From assembly GCA_937125035.1 (NCBI GenBank), contig CAKZLG010000168.1, positions 1-38,992 on the forward strand: a stretch of 38,992 nucleotides of DNA. The letters run 5' to 3'. Positions 27,177 to 34,304 of this stretch are shown in pieces. The DNA is from an uncultured Maribacter sp. GTDB taxonomy: Bacteria > Bacteroidota > Bacteroidia > Flavobacteriales > Flavobacteriaceae. The notes beneath the pieces are model-generated. The model saw only the letters and a list, made by a program, of their open reading frames with translations, was not told the DNA's origin and searched no databases. Made by a program: the position numbers and the translations under genes. Numbering within the stretch: the stretch's first letter is position 1; every line of letters starts with the position of its first letter.

Positions 27177-27758
27177 ATGGAACTACAGATCAAAGATTCC
27201 CAACTTGTAAGGCAATATATCAACGGTGATGAGCGTGCTATAGAAATGCTCATACATAGGCATAATGCCAGGCTTACCGGTTTCATCTATTCCAAGGTAG
27301 GCGATAGGGAGCTGACCGAGGATATTTTCCAAGATACTTTTATGAAAGTGATCCGTACCTTAAAAAGGGGTGCCTATAATGAAGAGGGCAAATTTTTACC
27401 ATGGGTAATGCGCATAGCCCACAACCTGATCATAGACCATTTTAGAAAGAACAACAGAATGCCCATGTATGACGGGATGGAAAGCAACCATGTCTTTTCC
27501 TTAATGGGTGATGAGCAACTCAACGCAGAAAAGCAGTTGATCAAGGAGCAGATAGACCATGATCTGGCACGGATGATCAAGCAGTTGCCAGAGGACCAGC
27601 AAGAAGTCCTGCAGATGCGCCTTTATAAGGATATGAGCTTTAAGGAAATTTCCAATAATACAGGGGTAAGCATCAACACCGCCTTGGGACGTATGCGCTA
27701 TGCCCTGATCAACCTCAGAAAATTGGTGGAGGCCAATAGTATTGTTTTAACGAATTAA
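27177..27758 (+). CDS. ECF-like sigma-70 family RNA polymerase sigma factor (copy 1)
   Basis: 193 aa with only sigma regions 2 and 4, the ECF architecture. Region 2 includes DIFQDTFMKVIRTL and the WVMRIAHNLIIDHFRK segment that contacts the -10 region and core enzyme. Region 4 is the helix-turn-helix around LPEDQQEVLQMRLYKDMSFKEIS with SINTALGRMRYAL. By hand count it matches the second sigma gene at about 140 of 193 aligned residues without gaps. No anti-sigma membrane gene is adjacent. A 47-aa ORF follows after 72 bp and a terminator closes the unit. Confidence 0.93.
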   Translation: MELQIKDSQLVRQYINGDERAIEMLIHRHNARLTGFIYSKVGDRELTEDIFQDTFMKVIRTLKRGAYNEEGKFLPWVMRIAHNLIIDHFRKNNRMPMYDGMESNHVFSLMGDEQLNAEKQLIKEQIDHDLARMIKQLPEDQQEVLQMRLYKDMSFKEISNNTGVSINTALGRMRYALINLRKLVEANSIVLTN

Positions 27759-27830
27759 TTTGTCGTAGGTCGAACGAATCCATTATCTTGATGCTCTTGT
27801 CGTTCTTTTAAAGAATGAAAATCAAAAACT

Positions 27831-27974
27831 ATGGAGCATCTTTACACTAAAAACGACCAAGAAAAAAAACAACTTAAGACGAGTCCGGATAAGATACGGT
27901 TCTTATTGAACTACTCAAAGTCACTACATATCACCAAAACAGGTGAAATGACGTTCGAGGGCCATCTCAACTAG
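27831..27974 (+). CDS. 47-aa microprotein paired with sigma copy 1
   Basis: ATG 27831 to TAG 27974, reading MEHLYTKNDQEKKQ then PDKIRFLLNYSKSL and ending FEGHLN. The family is unknown. Support for translation: it is exactly the same length as the ORF after the second sigma gene and aligns with it without gaps (14 of 47 identical, plus many conservative changes, with shared P-x-x-I-x-F-L, S-x-x-L and F-E-x-x-L-N positions). It also lies exactly 72 bp after its sigma gene, as does the other copy. It is small, soluble and basic. A role in tuning the partner sigma is a guess. Confidence 0.72.
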   Translation: MEHLYTKNDQEKKQLKTSPDKIRFLLNYSKSLHITKTGEMTFEGHLN

Positions 27975-27996
27975 CACCCAAAAGATACCTAATCAA

Positions 27997-28026
27997 AACC
28001 CCTGGCGAAAAGCCAGGGGTTTTTTT
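27997..28026 (+). terminator. intrinsic terminator of sigma/microprotein unit 1
   Basis: A perfect 8-bp stem, CCCCTGGC (27999-28006) with GCCAGGGG (28012-28019) around GAAAA, is followed by seven T. The remaining 244 bp to the second sigma gene contain no gene I can support and no clean TAnnTTTG promoter. Confidence 0.95.
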
Positions 28027-28270
28027 GTGCACTGTGTCCAAGGGAATGAATGGCCGTTTGGGCCTGCCCTGGCCGTACCCTGTGCATCCCCGCTTTTTGG
28101 GGTCTAAGGTGTGGAAAAATACAATTTTGGCGTTTCACATCAGAATATGCTGCTTTTACAACATACTTTTTTGCACGGCTTGCCTTTTCTCTAGTTTTAT
28201 ATCAGAATTAAAAACAAAAACAGATTTTAGAACGGAGATTCCCCAATCTTTCAAGCAAATAAAAACCGAT

Positions 28271-28852
28271 ATGGAATTAAGGACGAACGACTCAGAATTG
28301 GTAAGGGATTACATCAGTGGAGATGAAAAGGCCCTTGAAATCTTGATCAACAGGCACAACCAACGCATTACAAGTTTCATATATTCCAAGGTGCTGGATA
28401 AGGACGTAACGGAAGATATTTTCCAAGACACCTTTATTAAGGTCATAAAGACTCTAAAGAAAGGGAATTATAGTGAGGAAGGTAAATTTTTACCTTGGGT
28501 GATGCGCATTGCCCATAATTTGATCATTGATTATTTTAGGAAGAACAAGCGGATGCCCAAGTTTGAAGGCAACGATGACTTCAATATCTTTTCTGTTATT
28601 GGGGATGAAAAGCTAAATGCGGAGAAACAGTTGATCAAAGATCAGATAGATACCGATCTGCGTTACTTGATAGAAGAGCTGCCAGAAGACCAAAAGGAGG
28701 TGCTATTGATGCGCATCTACAAAGACATGAGCTTCAAGGAGATTTCCGAAAACACGGGTGTGAGCATCAACACCGCTTTGGGAAGAATGCGTTACGCCCT
28801 CATCAATCTTAGAAAAATTATAGAAAAGCACAACATAGTCCTCACCAGTTAA
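28271..28852 (+). CDS. ECF-like sigma-70 family RNA polymerase sigma factor (copy 2)
   Basis: 193 aa starting at ATG 28271 (MELRTNDSELV), collinear with the first copy. The frame stays open upstream to 28025 but that part is not conserved and crosses the leader. Region 2 (DIFQDTFIKVIKTL, WVMRIAHNLIIDYFRK) and region 4 (LPEDQKEVLLMRIYKDMSFKEIS, SINTALGRMRYAL) are intact. The region 4 recognition helix is nearly identical to copy 1, so overlapping target promoters are likely. The least conserved block is the linker near residues 100-110. A 47-aa ORF follows at exactly 72 bp. Confidence 0.93.
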   Translation: MELRTNDSELVRDYISGDEKALEILINRHNQRITSFIYSKVLDKDVTEDIFQDTFIKVIKTLKKGNYSEEGKFLPWVMRIAHNLIIDYFRKNKRMPKFEGNDDFNIFSVIGDEKLNAEKQLIKDQIDTDLRYLIEELPEDQKEVLLMRIYKDMSFKEISENTGVSINTALGRMRYALINLRKIIEKHNIVLTS

Positions 28853-28877
28853 ACAAGGGGTCAAAACTTAAAGCACA

Positions 28878-28926
28878 ATATTTCCATTTACGTTGCGTTA
28901 TTTTAATGTAACAATATTGGAAATAT
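28878..28926 (+). other. inverted repeat that could fold over the start of microprotein 2
   Basis: ATATTTCCA (28878-28886) is complementary to TGGAAATAT (28918-28926), whose end overlaps the ATG at 28925. Inside it, TTACGTT pairs with AATGTAA with one G-T wobble. Together they form a long imperfect hairpin that would hide the initiation codon. A shorter 7-bp hairpin occurs in the matching gap of unit 1. Confidence 0.5.
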
Positions 28927-29068
28927 GGAAAAAATTTACTCTGAACACCAAAAACAAATTGGTTTTGACAAAGTTTGTCCAAAGACCATCAACTTTTTAA
29001 TCAGCTTTTCCCAGGCCCTTTATGAGATAAAGCATAAGGACCTGAGGTTCGAGACCTTTTTAAATTAA
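28925..29068 (+). CDS. 47-aa microprotein paired with sigma copy 2
   Basis: ATG 28925 to TAA 29068, reading MEKIYSEHQKQIGF then PKTINFLISFSQAL and ending FETFLN. It is paralogous to the 47-aa ORF after sigma copy 1: same length, ungapped, 14 identities. It begins at the same 72-bp distance from its sigma gene. It has one cysteine (residue 18) that the other lacks. No family is recognised. A strong terminator follows within 10 bp, so the ORF fills the space up to transcript end. Because its start lies in an inverted repeat, translation may be conditional. Confidence 0.72.
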   Translation: MEKIYSEHQKQIGFDKVCPKTINFLISFSQALYEIKHKDLRFETFLN

Positions 29069-29071
29069 TAG

Positions 29072-29096
29072 AAACCCGCTACTTGCGGGTTTTTTT
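29072..29096 (+). terminator. intrinsic terminator of sigma/microprotein unit 2
   Basis: AAACCCGC (29072-29079) pairs with GCGGGTTT (29085-29092) around TACTT and is followed by T-rich sequence. It overlaps the last codons of the convergent nth-like gene, whose stop is at 29079, and may also act for that transcript. Confidence 0.88.
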
Positions 29097-29744
29097 GGTT
29101 TTATGGTAATCCTGAAGTACTGTTTTTCTACCTATGGTCTTTGTAATGACATCCTTGTCCAAGTCCCAGCCCCTGGCCGGTGAGTACTCCCTTCCGTACC
29201 AGATGATCTGTAGATGAAGGTCATTCCACAAAGCTTTGGGAAATAAACGTTTGGCATCCCTTTCCGTCTGAACCACATTTTTACCGTTACTGAAACCCCA
29301 GCGGTACATGAGCCTATGTATGTGGGTGTCTACTGGAAACGCTGGGATACCAAAAGCTTGTGAAACCACTACGCTGGCTGTTTTGTGCCCTACACTGGGC
29401 AGTTCTTCCAATAGGTGGATCTCTTGGGGCACCTTACCCTCATACTTTGCTATCAATATTTCAGAGAGCCCATGGATTCCTTTCGCCTTCATGGGTGAGA
29501 GTCCCACTGGTTTTATGATCTCCCGTATTTCAGCAACGGAGAGCTTCACCATATCCCATGGGTTATCTGCCCGCTCAAATAACAGAGGGGTGATCAGGTT
29601 TACCCGTACATCCGTACTTTGGGCTGATAATAGCACCGCTATGAGGAGGGTATAGGGATCCTTGTGGTCAAGGGGTATGGGTATAACAGGATAAAGTTCC
29701 TGTAATTTTGAAATGGTGAAGGCAACCTTTTCCGCTTTTGTCAT
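29079..29744 (-). CDS. nth: endonuclease III homologue lacking the iron-sulfur cluster
   Basis: 221 aa. The helix-hairpin-helix LPSVGHKTASVV carries Lys121 and the catalytic Asp139 lies in VDTHIHR, the same spacing as Lys120/Asp138 of E. coli endonuclease III. The enzyme should excise oxidised pyrimidines and nick abasic sites in base excision repair. The C-terminal region that normally carries C-x6-C-x2-C-x5-C for a [4Fe-4S] cluster instead reads YGREYSPARGWDLDKD. I find no cysteine anywhere in the protein, so the cluster cannot form. It is divergent from bcp across 52 bp. Confidence 0.9.
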   Translation of the reverse strand: MTKAEKVAFTISKLQELYPVIPIPLDHKDPYTLLIAVLLSAQSTDVRVNLITPLLFERADNPWDMVKLSVAEIREIIKPVGLSPMKAKGIHGLSEILIAKYEGKVPQEIHLLEELPSVGHKTASVVVSQAFGIPAFPVDTHIHRLMYRWGFSNGKNVVQTERDAKRLFPKALWNDLHLQIIWYGREYSPARGWDLDKDVITKTIGRKTVLQDYHKTKKTRK

Positions 29745-29752
29745 TTATTGTT

Positions 29753-29760
29753 TAACTTTG
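29753..29760 (+). promoter_or_regulatory. Bacteroidota -7 element (TAACTTTG) of bcp
   Basis: An exact TAnnTTTG lies 36 bp before the bcp ATG in the nth/bcp divergent region. A TTTG at 29737-29740 lies only 12 bp upstream, too close for a standard -33. Confidence 0.45.
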
Positions 29761-29796
29761 AAATGAAAATAATGAACAATATAACGCTTTACTACT

Positions 29797-30249
29797 ATGA
29801 ATACATTGAAAGTTGGGGACAAAGTTCCTTCATTTTCCGCAAAGGACCAAGACGGTAATACCGTAACGTTATCTGATTACAGTGGGAAAAAATGGGTGGT
29901 CTTCTTTTATCCCAAGGCCAATACACCCGGTTGTACGGCTGAGGCGTGCAATTTGCGCGATAATTATGAGGCCTTACAGGAACAAGGCTATGAGCTATTG
30001 GGGGTGAGTGCGGATTCTGAAAAGAAACAGGCCAATTTTAAGGAGAAATATGATTTCCCCTTTCCTTTGTTGGCGGATGTAGATCATGAGGTCATTTCCA
30101 CTTTTGGGGTTTGGGGCCCTAAAAAATTTATGGGCAGGGCTTATGACGGTATTCATAGAAAGACCTTTGTGATCAATGAAGAAGGTGTGGTAAGCAAAGT
30201 GATCGATAAGGTGAAGACCAAAGACCATGCGGCACAACTGCTGGACTAA
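29797..30249 (+). CDS. bcp: thioredoxin-dependent peroxiredoxin, BCP/PrxQ type
   Basis: A 150-aa cytosolic thiol peroxidase that reduces hydrogen peroxide and organic peroxides. The peroxidatic Cys46 lies in ANTPGCTAEAC and the resolving Cys51 is five residues on, the helix-2 arrangement of BCP/PrxQ enzymes. The length is standard. It probably uses thioredoxin as reductant. The head-to-head arrangement with an endonuclease III gene suggests a shared oxidative-damage context. About 155 bp of non-coding DNA follow, with one weak GGCGCC/GGCGCT hairpin lacking a T run. Confidence 0.93.
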   Translation: MNTLKVGDKVPSFSAKDQDGNTVTLSDYSGKKWVVFFYPKANTPGCTAEACNLRDNYEALQEQGYELLGVSADSEKKQANFKEKYDFPFPLLADVDHEVISTFGVWGPKKFMGRAYDGIHRKTFVINEEGVVSKVIDKVKTKDHAAQLLD

Positions 30250-30405
30250 ACCGATTACATTGGGCGCCTAGCAAGGCGCTCCTTCTGTCCATTCAAGCGG
30301 AGTCGGGAACGTAAAGGCATCCGGCCCATACATCCCGCTTCCGCTGAATGTGACCATTTGGATGGAATAGGACTTTTTAGGATACCCTTTAAAATCAAAT
30401 CAAGA

Positions 30406-31863
30406 CTATACCTTTTCTTTGGTCTTTTCCTCTTTGCGGGTAAACAGCTTTTTCTTTTTTATGATTTCCGCAATTCCCTCTGGTAGCATCTCTTCCCAGC
30501 CGTCCTCATTGTGCATGATTTTCTTCAGTACATCCCTAGAGAAGATGTGCATTATTTCGGGCTCATAATCAATGATGTCCATGACCTTGCCGTTGTATTT
30601 GAAAAACTTGTACAGTTCCTTCATACGCGGGTGTACCTTTACGTTGTTGCTGGTCATGATTTGCCCGGTATCCGGGTTTTTCATCGGGTAAAGATAGACC
30701 AGTAGGTCTTTGAAGAACAGCTTGCCAAAGGCCTCCAAAATACCCCCACTTAGATGTCTGTAGTATTTCTCATCAAAAATGTCCACCAAGTTGTTCACTC
30801 CCATGGTAAGGCCTATCCTGTTCTTGGTATAGTTGTTGAAATATTCCACCAGCTTGTAGTACTCCTGAAATTTAGAGATCATAACGGAGTGGCCTAGGGA
30901 GCACAAGAGTTCCGCCCGGTCCATGAAGTCCTGCTCATCAATCTCACCGGAAGCCTTTAAATTGCTCAAGGTGATCTCAAAGATGACGATGGTATTGTCC
31001 TGGACCACTTGGGGGTCCCTTACAAAGATGTCATATGATTTCTGAAACATGTCCATATTCACCTTGGTGACCGGCCTAAAACTACCCCTTAGTGCCAAAA
31101 TGTTCTTCTTGTAGAGCACGGCCGCGGGCAAGAGGTTGTTACCATCCGGACCAAACATCACCGCATCCGTCATATCATTTTTAATGAGCTGTAAACTCAT
31201 CAACCTATTGTCCACATCCTTAAAATTGGGCCCGGAGAAGTTGATCATGTCAATTTCCAGAGTATCCTTATCTATATGGTCATACAGATATTTCAACATT
31301 TTTTTGGGCTTGTGGTATTTATAAAAGGCGCCATAAATAAGGTTGACCCCTAAAATACCCAAGGTCTCCTGTTGTAGACGCGCCTCATTTTGTTTGAATC
31401 GTACGTGCAGTACTATTTCGTTGAGCTCTTTCTGTTTCGGGTCCAATTGGTATTTGATGCCGATCCACCCATGACCTTTATACCGCTTAGAGAAATCTAT
31501 GGTGGCCACGGTATTGGCGTAGGAAAAAAACAGGCGCTCTGGATGCTTTTTTCTACTGATGCGCTCCCCCATGAGCTCCATTTCATAGGCCAACATGGTC
31601 TTTAACCGTGCTTGCGTAACGTAACGGCCGTCTTCCTCCACCCCGTAAATGGCATCACTGAAATCCTTATCATAGGCACTCATGGCCTTGGCAATGGTAC
31701 CCGAAGCACCACCAGATCGAAAAAAATGCCGCGCTGTCTCTTGTCCAGCGCCTATTTCCGCAAACGTACCGTAGATGTCTGGATTGAGGTTGATCCTAAG
31801 GGTTTTTGCCTTGATGGAGGGAATATTTTCAAAGGCGGTCTCTCGCTTTAAAACTGAAGCCAT
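30406..31863 (-). CDS. conserved 485-aa cytosolic protein of unknown function
   Basis: I recognise this as a family well conserved in Bacteroidota but without a proven role. Homologues sometimes carry unreliable labels such as TonB-dependent receptor or nucleotide adenylyltransferase. This copy has no signal peptide, no beta-barrel pattern and no HxGH nucleotidyltransferase motif. Notable segments: FAEIGAGQETARHFFRSGGASGTIAKAMSAYDKDFSDAIYG near the N-terminus (glycine loop and acidic cluster), a central LRGSFRPVTKVNMDM, and GVNNLVDIFDEKYYRHLSGGILEAFGKLF near residue 350. The C-terminus is Lys-rich. A TAACTTTG -7 element lies 22 bp upstream. Confidence 0.8.
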   Translation of the reverse strand: MASVLKRETAFENIPSIKAKTLRINLNPDIYGTFAEIGAGQETARHFFRSGGASGTIAKAMSAYDKDFSDAIYGVEEDGRYVTQARLKTMLAYEMELMGERISRKKHPERLFFSYANTVATIDFSKRYKGHGWIGIKYQLDPKQKELNEIVLHVRFKQNEARLQQETLGILGVNLIYGAFYKYHKPKKMLKYLYDHIDKDTLEIDMINFSGPNFKDVDNRLMSLQLIKNDMTDAVMFGPDGNNLLPAAVLYKKNILALRGSFRPVTKVNMDMFQKSYDIFVRDPQVVQDNTIVIFEITLSNLKASGEIDEQDFMDRAELLCSLGHSVMISKFQEYYKLVEYFNNYTKNRIGLTMGVNNLVDIFDEKYYRHLSGGILEAFGKLFFKDLLVYLYPMKNPDTGQIMTSNNVKVHPRMKELYKFFKYNGKVMDIIDYEPEIMHIFSRDVLKKIMHNEDGWEEMLPEGIAEIIKKKKLFTRKEEKTKEKV

Positions 31864-31884
31864 TCGTTGTGGATTTGCTTTTCA

Positions 31885-31892
31885 CAAAGTTA
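31885..31892 (-). promoter_or_regulatory. Bacteroidota -7 element (TAACTTTG) of the 485-aa gene
   Basis: An exact TAnnTTTG on the minus strand lies 22 bp before the ATG at 31863. The 176-bp divergent region also holds two plus-strand matches for the next gene. Confidence 0.45.
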
Positions 31893-32025
31893 TGAATATA
31901 CAAGTATCCACGGGCCATAGAATTGAAAAAATATAACGCATTGTGGCTGTGGCGTTAAGTTTGTGCCTTGTGCAAAAAGTGTGAAATAGCAATGGCACCC
32001 ACTATGGGTTCTGCCAAATTAGGGT

Positions 32026-32033
32026 TAACTTTG
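32026..32033 (+). promoter_or_regulatory. Bacteroidota -7 element (TAACTTTG) just before the PhnP-like gene
   Basis: An exact TAnnTTTG ends 6 bp before the ATG at 32040, so this transcript would be essentially leaderless. A second match, TAAGTTTG at 31956-31963, could give a longer leader. Confidence 0.45.
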
Positions 32034-32039
32034 TAGGAC

Positions 32040-32816
32040 ATGCACAGCGCGTTCAAAATCACTTTTTTGGGTACGGGCACCTCACAGGGTGTACCGGTCA
32101 TTGGCAGTGATCACCCCGTGTGCCATAGCAAGGACCCGAGAGACAAGCGGCTCCGGGTGTCCATTATGATACAGTGGGACGGATTTACCTATGTGGTGGA
32201 TTGCGGACCGGATTTTCGGCAACAGATGCTCAACCATCCCATAAAGCGGTTAGACGGTATTCTCTTTACCCATGAACACGCGGACCATACGGCGGGCATA
32301 GATGATATCCGGCCGTTTTTCTTCCGGCAGGGGGACATCCCCATATACGCCCACGATCGTGTGGTCAAGGAACTGCAGCACCGTTTTGGCTATATTTTCA
32401 ATGATAAGGACAGATATCCAGGAGCTCCCTCTGTGGCCATAAACCGCGTGGATAAGGACTCCGTTTTTATGTTGAAGAACCAACCTGTTATTCCCATTGA
32501 GGCCTCCCACAACAGAATAAAGGTATTGGGATACCGCTTGGATGATTTCACTTATTTGACCGATGTGAAGACCATGGCCCATGAGGAATTGGAGAAGGTG
32601 AGGGGCACGCGGGTCTTGGTCATCAATGCCCTTCGTAGGGAACCCCACCATAGTCACTTCAATTTGGAGGAAGCTTTGCAATTCGTGGCCACTATTCAAC
32701 CGGAAAGGGCTTATTTTACGCACATCAGCCATTTAATGGGCTTCCACGAAGAAGTAGAGGCCACCTTGCCCAAAAATGTTTTTTTGGCATACGACAATTT
32801 AACCATAACCCTTTGA
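32040..32816 (+). CDS. PhnP-like metallo-beta-lactamase-fold phosphodiesterase
   Basis: 258 aa. The first strand FLGTGTSQGVPVIGSDH and the metal motif THEHADHTAGID (His78-x-His80-x-Asp82-His83) are characteristic of the PhnP/tRNase Z branch of the fold, with further His ligands in ASHN and THISH. PhnP hydrolyses phosphoribosyl cyclic phosphate in phosphonate breakdown. No phosphonate genes are present here, so a different cyclic phosphodiester substrate is likely. The 164-aa membrane-anchored protein starts 1 bp after its stop, indicating one transcript. Confidence 0.87.
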   Translation: MHSAFKITFLGTGTSQGVPVIGSDHPVCHSKDPRDKRLRVSIMIQWDGFTYVVDCGPDFRQQMLNHPIKRLDGILFTHEHADHTAGIDDIRPFFFRQGDIPIYAHDRVVKELQHRFGYIFNDKDRYPGAPSVAINRVDKDSVFMLKNQPVIPIEASHNRIKVLGYRLDDFTYLTDVKTMAHEELEKVRGTRVLVINALRREPHHSHFNLEEALQFVATIQPERAYFTHISHLMGFHEEVEATLPKNVFLAYDNLTITL

Positions 32817-32817
32817 T

Positions 32818-33312
32818 ATGAAAAAGAACTTATTCTTATACCTCTTTGTCTTTGCGGGGCTCATAGCCCTATACCTCTTTGTGAGCAGCGGTAAATTGGC
32901 GGAGGCCAGTAATGACCGCATCAATGCTTTGCAAAAGCAGTTGGATGCGTCCCAACTGGCGCTGCAACAGGCACAGGTAAGCAATTTGGAACTTCAATAT
33001 TTTTCCTTGGAAAACAATGATGATGCCCTTGCCTATTATGAGGAATATGAACTGGAAGATCCTGCACGGTATATTGCGGACAAACTTTTGGAGACCAATG
33101 AACGCAAGGGAGACAATCCTTTGGTTCCTTATGAGGGCATGCAGAACGACTTTAAGATCAATAAGATCAAGGTGCTGAACCACAAATGGATACTGGCCGA
33201 TTTTTCGGATGGTAAATACTGGGGGGAACTCTTGTTACAGTACGAGCTCAAAGAAGATTTGGGGGTGGATTTCACCCTTATGGACCATCTTTTATACACC
33301 CGGGGCAGCTAA
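32818..33312 (+). CDS. small membrane-anchored protein with coiled coil, unknown function
   Basis: A 164-aa protein with one N-terminal membrane helix (about residues 5-22), a heptad-like Gln/Leu/Ala coiled coil (30-55) and a compact acidic C-terminal domain containing NHKWILADFSDGKYWGEL. It has no lipobox. It is probably anchored in the inner membrane facing the periplasm. It starts 1 bp after the PhnP-like gene and overlaps the convergent esterase gene by 4 bp. I recognise no named family. Confidence 0.75.
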   Translation: MKKNLFLYLFVFAGLIALYLFVSSGKLAEASNDRINALQKQLDASQLALQQAQVSNLELQYFSLENNDDALAYYEEYELEDPARYIADKLLETNERKGDNPLVPYEGMQNDFKINKIKVLNHKWILADFSDGKYWGELLLQYELKEDLGVDFTLMDHLLYTRGS

Positions 33313-33968
33313 AGTCGCCCTATCAACCAATTTTTGAAGGCGTGGAAATTTTGGGGCACGACTCCATGACCGGCAGGAAATTCCTCGTAGACATGTTCAA
33401 TGTTGAGCCGTTCCAAAAGCACTGGCGCGCGTTGGGCCCACGCCACGGGAATCACTTGGTCCACTTGGCCATGGGAGGCGTAAATGCCGAGACCTGAAAA
33501 ATCATGTTCTTCGTAACCTTCTTTTAGAATACCCTCGTTGATGTACCCACTAAGGGCAATGACATTTTTCACCAAGGTGGGGTAGGAGAGGGCCAGCGCA
33601 TAGCTCAATATCGTACCTTGGCTGAACCCCAGCAAGGTCACTTGGTCCTGGTCCAAACCATAGGTGCTGCACGCTTCCAGAATAAAATGGCGCAGCAGGT
33701 CCCTGGAACGGATGGCCTGCCCATCATCACTCCATTTTGTATTGTCCGCTTCAAAATGTATGGCGTACCACGCATGGCCATAGGGTTGCAGCGGATAGGG
33801 TGCCCGTACCGAAATGATGCACAATTCTTGGGGCAGCTCTTGGGCAAAGGAAAACAGGTCGTCCTCATTACTGCCATAGCCATGCAACATAAAGAGTACC
33901 GGTGGCTTGTTGTTGGATGGGGCGGCGGGCCTGATAATATGTTCCAAGGAGAGCGGGGCAGTCGTCAT
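33309..33968 (-). CDS. alpha/beta-hydrolase, phospholipase/carboxylesterase family
   Basis: 219 aa. The nucleophile Ser116 lies in GFSQG, Asp170 in SHGQVDQVIP and His201 in AGHGV, the triad spacing of carboxylesterase/acyl-protein thioesterase-like enzymes. MLHGYGSNEDDLF supplies the oxyanion region. No signal peptide is present, so it is cytosolic and probably acts on short acyl esters or lysophospholipids. It is the last gene of a minus-strand run, 3 bp after the Tic20-like gene. Confidence 0.88.
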   Translation of the reverse strand: MTTAPLSLEHIIRPAAPSNNKPPVLFMLHGYGSNEDDLFSFAQELPQELCIISVRAPYPLQPYGHAWYAIHFEADNTKWSDDGQAIRSRDLLRHFILEACSTYGLDQDQVTLLGFSQGTILSYALALSYPTLVKNVIALSGYINEGILKEGYEEHDFSGLGIYASHGQVDQVIPVAWAQRAPVLLERLNIEHVYEEFPAGHGVVPQNFHAFKNWLIGRL

Positions 33969-33971
33969 AGA

Positions 33972-34298
33972 TTAATTTATAAAGGTAAACCACTTTTGAA
34001 AATAAGAGCCTACTAATGGCACTTCCTGTTTTTTTCCGTTGAGGGCGCCCATAAAACCATAGATCCAAAGTATGAAATACGCCAGATAGAGTCCGGCAAA
34101 ACCAAAGGCATTGAACCATAGATTATTAAGGATGGCAAAGGCATGAAAGAGCAAGTGTATGCCAAAAGCCTGGCGTATATGAAACCGGGCAAAGGCATGT
34201 TTGGGCTCCATGTTCATGGTAATGGCGATCAGGGCCCCAACAATGGTGATGTAGGCCACAATGCCCGTGGTTCTCCCTTTAGGGGGTTGTGCTTCCAT
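33972..34298 (-). CDS. DUF4870/Tic20-like small membrane protein
   Basis: 108 aa with three to four hydrophobic helices and the segment PKHAFARFHIRQAFGIHL, the RxHxxQA motif seen in Tic20-like/DUF4870 proteins. It ends near QKWFTFIN. It is an inner-membrane protein of unknown role. It lies between the dihydroorotase homologue (6 bp) and the esterase (3 bp), so it is co-transcribed with both. Confidence 0.82.
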   Translation of the reverse strand: MEAQPPKGRTTGIVAYITIVGALIAITMNMEPKHAFARFHIRQAFGIHLLFHAFAILNNLWFNAFGFAGLYLAYFILWIYGFMGALNGKKQEVPLVGSYFQKWFTFIN

Positions 34299-34304
34299 AG
34301 TACA

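Noticed and set aside
28025-28270. N-terminal extension of the second sigma factor (82 extra codons)
   Set aside because: The added residues are not present in the first sigma copy, the segment begins at the upstream terminator, and ATG 28271 gives exactly the 193-aa length of the paralogue.
30262-30282. GGCGCC/GGCGCT hairpin after bcp as a terminator
   Set aside because: The stem is short with a wobble and no T run follows, so termination cannot be claimed.
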